A stretch of 34,962 nt of DNA from JBEBGV01 sp040081265 (GTDB taxonomy: Bacteria; Acidobacteriota; Vicinamibacteria; Vicinamibacterales; UBA2999), in assembly GCA_040081265.1 (NCBI GenBank), contig JBEBGV010000049.1:1-34962 (forward strand). The letters run 5' to 3'. The stretch's first letter is position 1. Each line of letters starts with the position of its first letter. The notes under the pieces are model-generated. The model was not told the DNA's origin. It worked only from the letters and a program-made list of their open reading frames with translations, and made no database searches. Positions 19,463-26,446 of the stretch are shown one piece after another. A program made the position numbers and the translations under genes.

Positions 19463-20374
19463 TCAGCCCTGCAGGGCGGTTGAACGGGTTGTGGCGGGCA
19501 CTCCGGCGGCCACCTCGCGCGCCGGTTCGATACGCATGAAGCGCAGGGCGCTGGCGATAGCCGTCTTCATCTCGCGGCGGTCGACGACGAAATCGAGCAT
19601 GCCGTGCTCGATGAGGAACTCGCTGCGCTGGAACCCTTCCGGCAGTTTCTGGCGGATCGTCTGCTCGATGACCCTGGGGCCGGCGAAGCCGATGAGTGCC
19701 TTCGGCTCGGCGATGTTCAGGTCGCCCAGCATGGCGAAGCTGGCCGTCACGCCACCAGTCGTCGGATCCGTCAGCACCGAGATGTAGGGCAGGCGCGCGC
19801 GGGCCAGCCGGGCGAGAGCTGCGGAGACCTTGGCCATTTGCATCAGCGACAACGCGCCCTCCATCATCCGGGCGCCACCCGAACACGACACGATGATCAT
19901 CCCGCGGCGCTGCCGGACGGCGAGCTCGATCCCGCGGGTGATCTTCTCGCCCATCACCACGCCCATGCTCCCGCCGATAAAGCTGTATTCCATCGCCGCA
20001 ATCACCACCGGGAGACGTTCAAGGTGCCCACTGGCCACGATGACCGCGTCGTTCATGCCGGTGGCGTCCATGGCTTTCCGGAGGCGATCGCGGTACGGCT
20101 TGGTATCGGTGAACTGCAGCGGATCGTTCGACACCAGGTTGTCGAAGTGCTCTGTCCACTCCGCTTCGTCGAGCAGCATCCGGATGCGCTCGGCGGCGCT
20201 CAGCCGGAAGTGGTGTCCGCACTTGGGGCAGACGCTGATGTTCTTCTCGAGGTCCTTGTTGTAGATGATCTGCGAGCAATCCGGGCACTTTACCCAGAGG
20301 CCCTCAGGGACCCGGCTGGGATTGTCCACGGTCGATGAGGCCAGCGGCTTTCGGGCCTTCTTGAACCACGCCAT
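19463..20374 (-). CDS. accD: Acetyl-CoA carboxylase carboxyltransferase subunit beta
   Basis: AccD with AccA transfers the carboxyl group from biotin to acetyl-CoA, giving malonyl-CoA for fatty-acid synthesis. The 303-residue protein (from ATG 20374) starts MAWFKKARKPL, like other AccD proteins. It has the four-cysteine zinc ribbon C30, C33, C49 and C52 (CPDC...CPKC). The crotonase-fold core includes FIGGSMGVVMGEK, SCSGGARMMEG and DPTTGGVTASFAMLGD. Two in-frame ATGs upstream (20386 and 20413) would add 4 or 13 residues; the inner start matches family length. No accA is in the window. It sits between a deoxynucleoside kinase gene and folC. Confidence 0.96.
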   Translation of the reverse strand: MAWFKKARKPLASSTVDNPSRVPEGLWVKCPDCSQIIYNKDLEKNISVCPKCGHHFRLSAAERIRMLLDEAEWTEHFDNLVSNDPLQFTDTKPYRDRLRKAMDATGMNDAVIVASGHLERLPVVIAAMEYSFIGGSMGVVMGEKITRGIELAVRQRRGMIIVSCSGGARMMEGALSLMQMAKVSAALARLARARLPYISVLTDPTTGGVTASFAMLGDLNIAEPKALIGFAGPRVIEQTIRQKLPEGFQRSEFLIEHGMLDFVVDRREMKTAIASALRFMRIEPAREVAAGVPATTRSTALQG

Positions 20375-20420
20375 GTCAGGGGACATTACGTCAGGTCGCC
20401 CCCTAAAAGTCAAAAGACGG

Positions 20421-21059
20421 TCAGGTCCTCGGTACGTAGTACTGGGTGCCCCTGTTCATGGACTTGATCTGGCGAATCAGGTCGTCGAGCGCGTCCTCGC
20501 TGGCGTGGAGTTCGAGTTGTGAGGTCTCGACCACGAGGAGGGGGGTCGACGTGTAGTGGAAGAAGAAGTGCTTGTAGGCTTCGTTCATTTCCTGGATGTA
20601 GGCGGGATCGAGGTCGAGCGCTTCGTCACCGGGATCGCGCTCACGATCGCGCAGCCGGCGCACCAGTACATCGGTGGGTGCCTGCAGATACACCACCAGG
20701 TCAGGCGTCGGAACGTCCTTCGCGAGCAGATCAAAGAGACGCTGGTAGATGAAGAGTTCGTTGTCGTCCAGGTTGAGGTAAGCGAAGATCTTGTCCTTGT
20801 CGAACAGGTAGTCGCAGACCATGGTGTGCGAGAACAGGTCAGCCTGCCTCAAGGTCATCAGTTGCCGGTGACGACTGAGCAGGTAGAACAGCTGTGCCTG
20901 CAACGCCGCTCCGGCGCGACCTGTGTAGAAGTCAGCAAGGAACGGATTGTCGGAATCCTCGAGCACCGCCGTCGCGTCGAGCCGTGTGGCCAGTCGCTCT
21001 GCCAGCGAGGTCTTGCCGACTCCAATCGGGCCTTCGATCGCAATGTAGTGGAAGGGCAT
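20421..21059 (-). CDS. Deoxynucleoside kinase (dAK/dGK-type)
   Basis: The 212-residue protein opens with the Walker A loop IEGPIGVGKTS (G10-T17). It continues with an acidic EDSDNPFLADFYTG segment typical of the deoxynucleoside kinase family substrate pocket. The lid region is RLRDRERDPGDE and the C-terminal helix DPAYIQEMNEAYKHFFFHY. Such enzymes phosphorylate salvaged deoxynucleosides in the cytosol; which base is preferred cannot be read. ATG 21059 gives the usual family N-terminus. In-frame ATGs upstream at 21077 and further would add short extensions of no known family sequence. It is the first gene of the minus-strand run, 46 bp before accD. Confidence 0.88.
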   Translation of the reverse strand: MPFHYIAIEGPIGVGKTSLAERLATRLDATAVLEDSDNPFLADFYTGRAGAALQAQLFYLLSRHRQLMTLRQADLFSHTMVCDYLFDKDKIFAYLNLDDNELFIYQRLFDLLAKDVPTPDLVVYLQAPTDVLVRRLRDRERDPGDEALDLDPAYIQEMNEAYKHFFFHYTSTPLLVVETSQLELHASEDALDDLIRQIKSMNRGTQYYVPRT

Positions 21060-21094
21060 GATGGTCGCGGCGCCCATGGCGTCTCGCGCACGCA

Positions 21095-21103
21095 TGCTAT
21101 CAT
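21095..21103 (+). promoter_or_regulatory. Extended -10 promoter candidate for the HEAT/cyclophilin gene
   Basis: TG-C-TATCAT is an extended -10 element with five of six consensus bases. Transcription would start near 21110, about 4 nt before the ATG at 21114, giving an almost leaderless mRNA. No good -35 is seen, as is usual for extended -10 promoters. The whole divergent gap to the kinase gene is only 54 bp. Confidence 0.4.
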
Positions 21104-21113
21104 CGCGAGGTCG

Positions 21114-23324
21114 ATGGACGTGGCCTCGCGCTCGCTGATCAAGGGCCGTACGGTGTGCGCAAGGTTCCATGGCGCAACGTCCCATGGCGCGTTGCGCTGT
21201 GTCGTGCTGGCGCTCGCGCTGCTGGTCGCAGATTGTGCGACGGTGCCGCCTGTGCCACCCGCCTCGCCGGCTGCATCACCGCGCGCGGCAACCTGGGAAG
21301 AGAAGCTGACGTGGATCCTCCGCCTCGAGGATCAGCGCCTCGTGCGTGATCCTGATGCTCCGGGTCCCACGATTCTGGTGGCCGCCACCGCGACGACGCC
21401 GGCGCTTGTTGCGCCGCCGCCCCCCTCAGATCTCATTCGGCTCCTCAACGACGAGGAGGGCCGCGTGCGCCGGCGAGCGGCGCTGGCCCTCGGTCGTGTC
21501 GGACTCTTCGACGGTGTCGGCCCGCTGGCGGATCGCCTGCAGAGAGACGACGAGTTCGAGGTCCGCCAGATGGCCGCTTTCGCTCTGGGACTGATTGGAT
21601 CTCAGAACGGCCGCACGCCACTGCTGACCGCCCTGAGCGACACCAACGCCGTCGTTCAGGGTCGCGCCGCCGAGGCACTGGGATTGATTGGCAGCCGCGA
21701 CGATGCTCCCGCCGTGAGCGCCATGGTTGCGGGCCATATTCGTGCGGGCGTGCTGGCCGACGTGCAGCCTGATGCCCTCGACGCGGCATCCCCGGCGCTC
21801 GAAGCCACGCGGCTCGGGATTTATGCGCTGGCCCGGCTCGGCTCCTACGATGCTCTGGCCACTGCTGTTCTGGACGCGTCAGGCCAGCCGGTGTCGCGAT
21901 GGTGGCCGATTGCCTACGCGCTGCAACGCGTCGGCGATGCACGCGCCGTCACACCCCTGATTGCGCTGTTGCCGACCCCGGGGCGCTATACCGCCGCCTT
22001 TGCCGCGAAGGGCCTCGCCGGGTTCAAGGCACCCGCAGCAGCCGAACCCCTGCGGCGGCTGGTCGAGGCCGGGACCGCCCCACGGGCAGTCGTGATCCAG
22101 TCGATCCGGGCCCTCGCTGCGCTGGCTGATACCGACTCCGCATCTGTCCTGCAACGGGTCATCGTCGATCAGCGTTCCGATCTTGTCGTACGGGCAGAGG
22201 CCGTCGATGCCCTGGCCACTGCCGGCACCGAGAGCAATGTCGACCTGCTGCTCGACCTTCTCTCGGATCGTGCACCGGTGATTCGTGGTGCCGCGATGCG
22301 CGCCCTGGCCCGCCTGGATCGCGAAACCTTCCTGGTGACGCTGTCGGGGCTCGACCCCGACCGTGACTGGACGGTCAGGGCTGCCCAGGCGACGGCGCTT
22401 GCCAGCCTGCCACCGGAGATGGGCGGACCGAAACTGCTGGCGCTCCTTCAGGATCGCGATCAGCGCGTGGCCGCGGCGGTGTTGCCCGCTCTTGTAACCA
22501 TCAAGTCTCCAGACGCCGTGCGTATTCTCACCGAGAAACTCGGCGCAGACGATTTCGGCACCCGCGCCGCCGCCGCGGCGGGTCTGGCCGACCTCAAGGC
22601 CACGGCCGCGGTCCCCGCGCTCGTCGCCGCCTACCGGGCCGCATTCGCGGACAGCACCTACGTTGCCCGCGCCGCGGCGCTGGCGGCGATCCATAAGATC
22701 GACCCTGCGGCTGCGCGCCCGCTGCTGGTTGAAGCGCTGAAAGATCGCGAGTGGGTTGTGCGCCTGCGCGCCGCGGCGTTGCTCGAGGAGCAGGGCGTAG
22801 CGGCTCCATCGGAGATCAGGCCCACGATTGCCGGCAAGCCGGTCAGCGACCCGTCGTGGCAGCCGCTGCTCAATCCGCCATTCTCACCGCACGCGTACGT
22901 CGAGACGGATCGAGGCGTGATCGAGATCGAACTGGCTGTCAGCGACGCGCCCCAGACGGTGGCCAACTTCATCGCGCTGGTTCGCAGGGGATTCTTCAGC
23001 GGCAACGCGATTCACCGTGTCGTGCCGGACTTCGTCGTCCAGGCTGGCGACCCGCGGGGTGACGGTGAGGGTGGCCCTGGCTACACCATCCGAGACGAAC
23101 TCAACCAGCGACCGTATCTTCGTGGCACGGTGGGCATGGCCCTCGACTGGAAGGACACCGGCGGCAGCCAGTTCTTCATCACCCACTCGCCGCAGCCGCA
23201 CCTGGATGCGCGATACACGGTCTTCGGTACCGTGGTGGACGGCATGGACGTGGTCGAAGCGCTCGGGCAGTGGGATGTGATTCGGCGGGTGCGAATCTGG
23301 GATGGCGTGACGATGACGCCCTGA
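21114..23324 (+). CDS. HEAT-repeat protein fused to a cyclophilin-type peptidyl-prolyl isomerase
   Basis: The 736-residue protein begins with a basic N-terminus and hydrophobic segment (CVVLALALLVADC41). It looks like a lipoprotein signal, but the residue before C41 is Asp rather than Gly, Ala or Ser. Residues about 105-560 are repeated HEAT/PBS-lyase-like helical pairs (DEEGRVRRRAALALGRVG, FEVRQMAAFALGLIG, NAVVQGRAAEALGLIG and so on). Residues about 592-736 form a complete cyclophilin with HRVVPDFVVQAGDP and GSQFFITH, which carry the catalytic arginine and binding residues. It is probably an exported proline isomerase whose HEAT scaffold binds clients. ATG 21114 is chosen because the frame upstream overlaps the divergent kinase gene and the signal-like segment follows directly. 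Confidence 0.85.
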   Translation: MDVASRSLIKGRTVCARFHGATSHGALRCVVLALALLVADCATVPPVPPASPAASPRAATWEEKLTWILRLEDQRLVRDPDAPGPTILVAATATTPALVAPPPPSDLIRLLNDEEGRVRRRAALALGRVGLFDGVGPLADRLQRDDEFEVRQMAAFALGLIGSQNGRTPLLTALSDTNAVVQGRAAEALGLIGSRDDAPAVSAMVAGHIRAGVLADVQPDALDAASPALEATRLGIYALARLGSYDALATAVLDASGQPVSRWWPIAYALQRVGDARAVTPLIALLPTPGRYTAAFAAKGLAGFKAPAAAEPLRRLVEAGTAPRAVVIQSIRALAALADTDSASVLQRVIVDQRSDLVVRAEAVDALATAGTESNVDLLLDLLSDRAPVIRGAAMRALARLDRETFLVTLSGLDPDRDWTVRAAQATALASLPPEMGGPKLLALLQDRDQRVAAAVLPALVTIKSPDAVRILTEKLGADDFGTRAAAAAGLADLKATAAVPALVAAYRAAFADSTYVARAAALAAIHKIDPAAARPLLVEALKDREWVVRLRAAALLEEQGVAAPSEIRPTIAGKPVSDPSWQPLLNPPFSPHAYVETDRGVIEIELAVSDAPQTVANFIALVRRGFFSGNAIHRVVPDFVVQAGDPRGDGEGGPGYTIRDELNQRPYLRGTVGMALDWKDTGGSQFFITHSPQPHLDARYTVFGTVVDGMDVVEALGQWDVIRRVRIWDGVTMTP

Positions 23325-23328
23325 GTAC

Positions 23329-23359
23329 AAAAAAAAGGGGTGCTCTACGAGCACCCCTT
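23329..23359 (-). terminator. Strong intrinsic terminator of the 17-residue micro-gene
   Basis: A perfect 11-bp stem (AAGGGGTGCTC at 23335-23345 with GAGCACCCCTT at 23349-23359) has a 3-nt loop. On the minus strand it is followed by eight U residues (23336-23329). The U-run exists only on that strand, so the terminator serves minus-strand transcription. It begins 18 nt after the micro-gene stop. It may also slow plus-strand transcripts leaving the HEAT/cyclophilin gene, whose stop lies 4 bp away. Confidence 0.92.
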
Positions 23360-23377
23360 AAAGAGTCTTCCGAAGAA

Positions 23378-23431
23378 TTACCGCTTCTTCGCGGCCTTCT
23401 TCTTTGCGCCCTTGGCAGCCTTCTTAGCCAT
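23378..23431 (-). CDS. Micro-gene for a 17-residue Lys/Ala-rich basic peptide
   Basis: The open frame reads MAKKAAKGAKKKAAKKR then TAA. It contains eight Lys, one Arg and no acidic residue. A strong Shine-Dalgarno, AGGAGAG (23436-23442), precedes the ATG at 4-nt spacing. The unit is bounded by its own promoter (23524-23553) and a U-rich terminator (23329-23359), and a separate terminator (23576-23617) insulates it from the operon upstream. The composition resembles the tails of histone H1-like bacterial proteins, so nucleic-acid binding is conceivable. It may instead be a small RNA with a decoy or regulatory ORF. No function is known to me. Confidence 0.7.
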   Translation of the reverse strand: MAKKAAKGAKKKAAKKR

Positions 23432-23523
23432 TGTTCTCTCCTATAGGTTGTGCGACTCAGCCTCGGACGACCGCATGGCCGTCACAACGGGTGGGCTGAG
23501 CCATCCACCCTCATACCAGATGT

Positions 23524-23553
23524 AGATTAGGGGTGACGTCCGCGCGCTGTCAA
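23524..23553 (-). promoter_or_regulatory. Promoter of the micro-gene
   Basis: On the minus strand, a consensus -35 TTGACA (23548-23553) is followed after 18 nt by TAATCT (23524-23529), a weak -10. The predicted start is near 23517, giving a leader of about 85 nt. A 7-bp inverted repeat (TCCGCGC at 23539-23545, GCGCGGA at 23562-23568) brackets the -35 and may be an operator. Inside the leader, CTCAGCC (23456-23462) can pair with GGCTGAG (23494-23500). A second TTGACA lies at 23572-23577 without a matching -10. This entry, the two terminators and the micro-gene account for the 350-bp gap 23325-23674. Confidence 0.5.
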
Positions 23554-23575
23554 GCACAAAAGCGCGGAGGTTGTC

Positions 23576-23617
23576 AAAAACCCACGAGCGTGGACACGTC
23601 CAATCTCGTTGCTCGTG
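23576..23617 (-). terminator. Intrinsic terminator after the ddl-TPR operon
   Basis: On the minus strand, CACGAGC (23611-23617) pairs with GCTCGTG (23583-23589). The 21-nt loop holds an inner GGAC/GTCC stem. GG and five U residues follow (23580-23576). It lies about 58 bp after the TPR gene stop and directly before the micro-gene promoter. Confidence 0.65.
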
Positions 23618-23674
23618 TCAAGTTTCGGCGTGAGACCGCACCGACTGCAGTGGCGTGCCCGGCAGCGCGCGCGA

Positions 23675-25270
23675 TCAGGGGCGTGCAGGCGCGAGGCGAG
23701 GCGTCGACAACCGCGCGAGCGCGCGCTGCGCGGCCTCCTTTGTGCGCTCGTCTGCCCCGAAGACACTCGCCGCCCGCGAGTAGAGCTCGATCGCGCGGAC
23801 ACGCGCCGAGGATTCCAGCAGCCCTGCGACATCCAGACACGCGTAGGCGTAGAAGGTTGGTGGCATTGCCGTCGGTCTCATCGCGATGACCTGCTCGAGC
23901 AGCGACAATGCACCCGCCGCGTCATCCTGTGCGAGCCTGACCCGCGCGAGGCGATAGGTTGATACCGGCTCGCCTGGACGCAGCGTCTGTGACTGACCGA
24001 GGAGTCGGTCGGCATCAGTGAGGGCGCCCCGCTCGAAAGCGCGCCAGCCTTCGAGAGACAGACGGTAGGCACGGGCGGCCGCAGCGTTCGGGACCAGGCG
24101 AAGACCGGCGCGTGCGGGAGCGGCAAGCTTCAGCGGATCGGCGGTCTCGGTGGCCGCAAGAACCTGTCTGTACGCCTGAACCGCTTCACTGCGGGAGCCA
24201 ACCCGGTCAAGCGACTGGCCCAGAAGCAACTGCGCCTGAGCGAGAGCGCCGAATGGTGCGGCCGGTGCGCGTTGAACCACGACGCGCAGGTGATCGATCG
24301 CGGCATCTGATTCGTGCAGGCGATCCAGTTGGCGGGCGATTCCCAGCCTGGCGCGTGCTTCGGCCATCACCGGTGCCGCCAGGCGCCCTTCTCGGGACGC
24401 ATCGAGCATGTTCTGCCACGCGCGCAGGCTGGCAGTGTCGTCGTGAAGGTAGGCGTCGTTGATCTCGGCGATCAACTGCGGGAAGTGAGGGTTCCTGGGG
24501 TAGCGGTCGCGGAGTCCCGCCACAAGCTCACGTGCGCGCAGGGGCAGGTGCTCGTACCAGAGATAGAGCACGTGGAGCTGATAGTCGGCCTCACTGCGCA
24601 GCAGTTGACCGTCATTGCGCGCCTGCAGCATTTCCTGCATGCCCCGCGTCTTGTCGCCACCGGGCAGAAACAGCAGGAAGCGCAGCATTTTCGCCGCCGC
24701 CGGCGCGACGTCGGCGTAGTAGTGGTAGAGACCGATCCCGAACCAGGCGTCCTTCAGGTTGGGATCGAGGGTCAGGGACCGCTCGAGGGCATCCTTGATG
24801 CGTTTCCCATCTCTGGCGGCTGACAGGACCTGACCGCGGAGTACGCGCCATTGCCCCCGCGCACCGTAGGCGCCGCCGAGATAGAACCAGGCTTCGGCGC
24901 GCCGAGGTTCGTTCCTGGTCCAGGCCTCCATGGCCGTGATCGACGCGTTGGCTTTGCTTTCGAACGCCGCGTCCCGAGACGTATCGAACGGATCGAGCTG
25001 GATCTGCCACCAGAGAGACACGACGTCGAGCAACTGGCACACCGCGGGATCCGGCCGTGACTGCGCACCGGGCACCCCTGACCTGCCGGGTGCGCACGTC
25101 TGCTGCAACAGCGCCGGGACCTCCTCGAATCGCGCATCGAGGATCGTGTCGTAGACCCGTGCAATCTGTGGCGCGCCTGTCAGGCCCGTTGTCTGAGCCT
25201 GAAGCGAAGTCGGACCGGACGCGGCACCGAGGGCGAGGGCGCAGGCGAGGGCACGCAGGGGCGGTGTCAC
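23675..25270 (-). CDS. Exported TPR-repeat protein
   Basis: From GTG 25270 the product is 531 residues. A signal peptide (LRALACALALGAASGPTSLQA-Q) precedes an alpha-helical protein with TPR-like repeats. Recognisable ones are AEAWFYLGGAYGARGQWRVLRG, LKDAWFGIGLYHYYADV, APFGALAQAQLLLGQSLDRVGSRSEAVQAYRQVL and STYRLARVRLAQDDAAGALSLLEQVI. The pattern suggests a periplasmic or surface scaffold; no enzymatic motif is present. The start shares GTGA with the end of ddl, so the two are probably translationally coupled. The frame is open 34 codons further upstream inside ddl, but the signal peptide fixes the start. Function is unknown. Confidence 0.8.
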   Translation of the reverse strand: MTPPLRALACALALGAASGPTSLQAQTTGLTGAPQIARVYDTILDARFEEVPALLQQTCAPGRSGVPGAQSRPDPAVCQLLDVVSLWWQIQLDPFDTSRDAAFESKANASITAMEAWTRNEPRRAEAWFYLGGAYGARGQWRVLRGQVLSAARDGKRIKDALERSLTLDPNLKDAWFGIGLYHYYADVAPAAAKMLRFLLFLPGGDKTRGMQEMLQARNDGQLLRSEADYQLHVLYLWYEHLPLRARELVAGLRDRYPRNPHFPQLIAEINDAYLHDDTASLRAWQNMLDASREGRLAAPVMAEARARLGIARQLDRLHESDAAIDHLRVVVQRAPAAPFGALAQAQLLLGQSLDRVGSRSEAVQAYRQVLAATETADPLKLAAPARAGLRLVPNAAAARAYRLSLEGWRAFERGALTDADRLLGQSQTLRPGEPVSTYRLARVRLAQDDAAGALSLLEQVIAMRPTAMPPTFYAYACLDVAGLLESSARVRAIELYSRAASVFGADERTKEAAQRALARLSTPRLAPARP

Positions 25271-26427
25271 GTGATGCTGGTGCGAACCTGCTGCTTGTCG
25301 GCGTGGCGCTCGAGCGCCAGTTCGATCAGGCGGTCGACGAGCGCGCTGTAGGAGAGTCCACTGGCTTGCCACAGCTGCGGGTACTGGCTGATGGTCGTGA
25401 AGCCGGGGAGCGTGTTGACCTCGTTGAGATACAACAGCCCTGACTCGCCATCGAGGAGGAAGTCGACCCGAGCCATGCCGGCTCCATCGACGGCGGCAAA
25501 GGCTTCGATCGACAAACGACGTACGGCCTCCGCCATTTCCGGAGGAATGACCGCCGGGATGATCACCTTCGAGCTGTTGTCGAGATACTTTGCTTCGTAG
25601 TCGTAGAACTCACGCGACGGCACGACTTCGCCGACCACCGACGCCTGAGGATCATCGTTTCCGAGAACCGCGCATTCCAGTTCACGAGCGCGAGGCACGG
25701 CCGCCTCGATGACAATCTTGCGGTCGAATTCGAACGCGACCGCCACGGCGGCGGCGAGCTCGGTTTCTGCTTTGACCTTCGAAATGCCGACGCTCGACCC
25801 CAGGTTGGCTGGCTTGACGAAGACCGGATACCCCAGGAGCTCGGTGACGCGCGCGGTCGCGGCGGCGGCGTCACGCGCCCACAGCGGCCGTGTGAAGGTC
25901 AGGTGCGCAGCGATCGGCAGTCCCCTGGCGGCAAAGAGGGTCTTCATGACCGCCTTGTCCATGCCGACTGCCGACCCCAGTACGCCGGCCCCAACGTAGG
26001 GAAGGTTGGCGAGTTCGAGCAGACCCTGAATGCATCCGTCTTCCCCATACGGTCCGTGCAGCACCGGAAAAATCACGTCGAGGCCGAGCCCGGTCACGGT
26101 GGCTGATGATTCATCGGCGGCAGAGGCGACGGATCGTTCGATGGTGAGCATGGCTTCTTCGCTCGGATAGGCCACCAGATGAGCCTCACGCAGGGGACGT
26201 GTCGGTCGTGCCGCCTCCAGGCGGTGCTGCTCGATCACTTCAGCGGCGGACAAGGTGGTGGGCGCCTTGTCGGCAAGCGACCAGCGGCCGGTCTTCTCGA
26301 TGCGGATCGGGACTGCCTCATACCGCGTGCGGTCCAGATGACGCAGAATGGCGGCTGCCGATGCGATGGAGACCTCATGCTCTCCCGACCGTCCGCCATA
26401 AATCACGCCGACGCGTAGTTTCTTCAC
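25267..26427 (-). CDS. ddl: D-alanine--D-alanine ligase
   Basis: Ddl joins two D-alanines with ATP in the cytosol, giving the dipeptide that ends the peptidoglycan stem. The 386-residue ATP-grasp protein starts VKKLRVGVIYGGRSGEHEVSI. Other marks are HGPYGEDGCIQGLLE, GSAVGMDKAVMK, the ATP-binding KPANLGSSVGISK, and the metal-binding end ARVDFLL...LNEVNTLPGFT. The frame is open 69 codons further upstream across the tgt gene, so GTG 26427 is chosen as the family N-terminus. It is divergent from tgt, with start codons 20 bp apart or less, and leads directly into the TPR gene. Confidence 0.96.
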   Translation of the reverse strand: MKKLRVGVIYGGRSGEHEVSIASAAAILRHLDRTRYEAVPIRIEKTGRWSLADKAPTTLSAAEVIEQHRLEAARPTRPLREAHLVAYPSEEAMLTIERSVASAADESSATVTGLGLDVIFPVLHGPYGEDGCIQGLLELANLPYVGAGVLGSAVGMDKAVMKTLFAARGLPIAAHLTFTRPLWARDAAAATARVTELLGYPVFVKPANLGSSVGISKVKAETELAAAVAVAFEFDRKIVIEAAVPRARELECAVLGNDDPQASVVGEVVPSREFYDYEAKYLDNSSKVIIPAVIPPEMAEAVRRLSIEAFAAVDGAGMARVDFLLDGESGLLYLNEVNTLPGFTTISQYPQLWQASGLSYSALVDRLIELALERHADKQQVRTSIT

Positions 26428-26436
26428 AGTGGTTTC

Positions 26437-26444
26437 TAATATTA
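26437..26444. promoter_or_regulatory. Palindromic TAATATTA: possible shared bidirectional -10 for ddl and tgt
   Basis: The 8-bp palindrome TAATATTA reads as a -10-like TAATAT on both strands. Start points 6-8 bp beyond it would fall at about 26431-26433 for ddl (minus) and 26448 for tgt (plus), next to both start codons. No convincing -35 is seen on either side. It is the only AT-rich stretch in the gap. Confidence 0.4.
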
Positions 26445-26446
26445 CC

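Noticed and set aside
19443..19886. N-terminal extension of folC inside accD
   Set aside because: The extra 148 codons overlap accD in another frame, and FolC homology starts at the GTG at 19442.
20556..21113. Open frame extending the HEAT/cyclophilin gene upstream by 186 codons
   Set aside because: It is antisense to the deoxynucleoside kinase and lacks family sequence; the signal-like segment just after 21114 marks the real N-terminus.
23325..23674. tRNA or other standard RNA gene in the largest intergenic gap
   Set aside because: No cloverleaf or T-loop sequence was found; the hairpins fit terminators and a leader.
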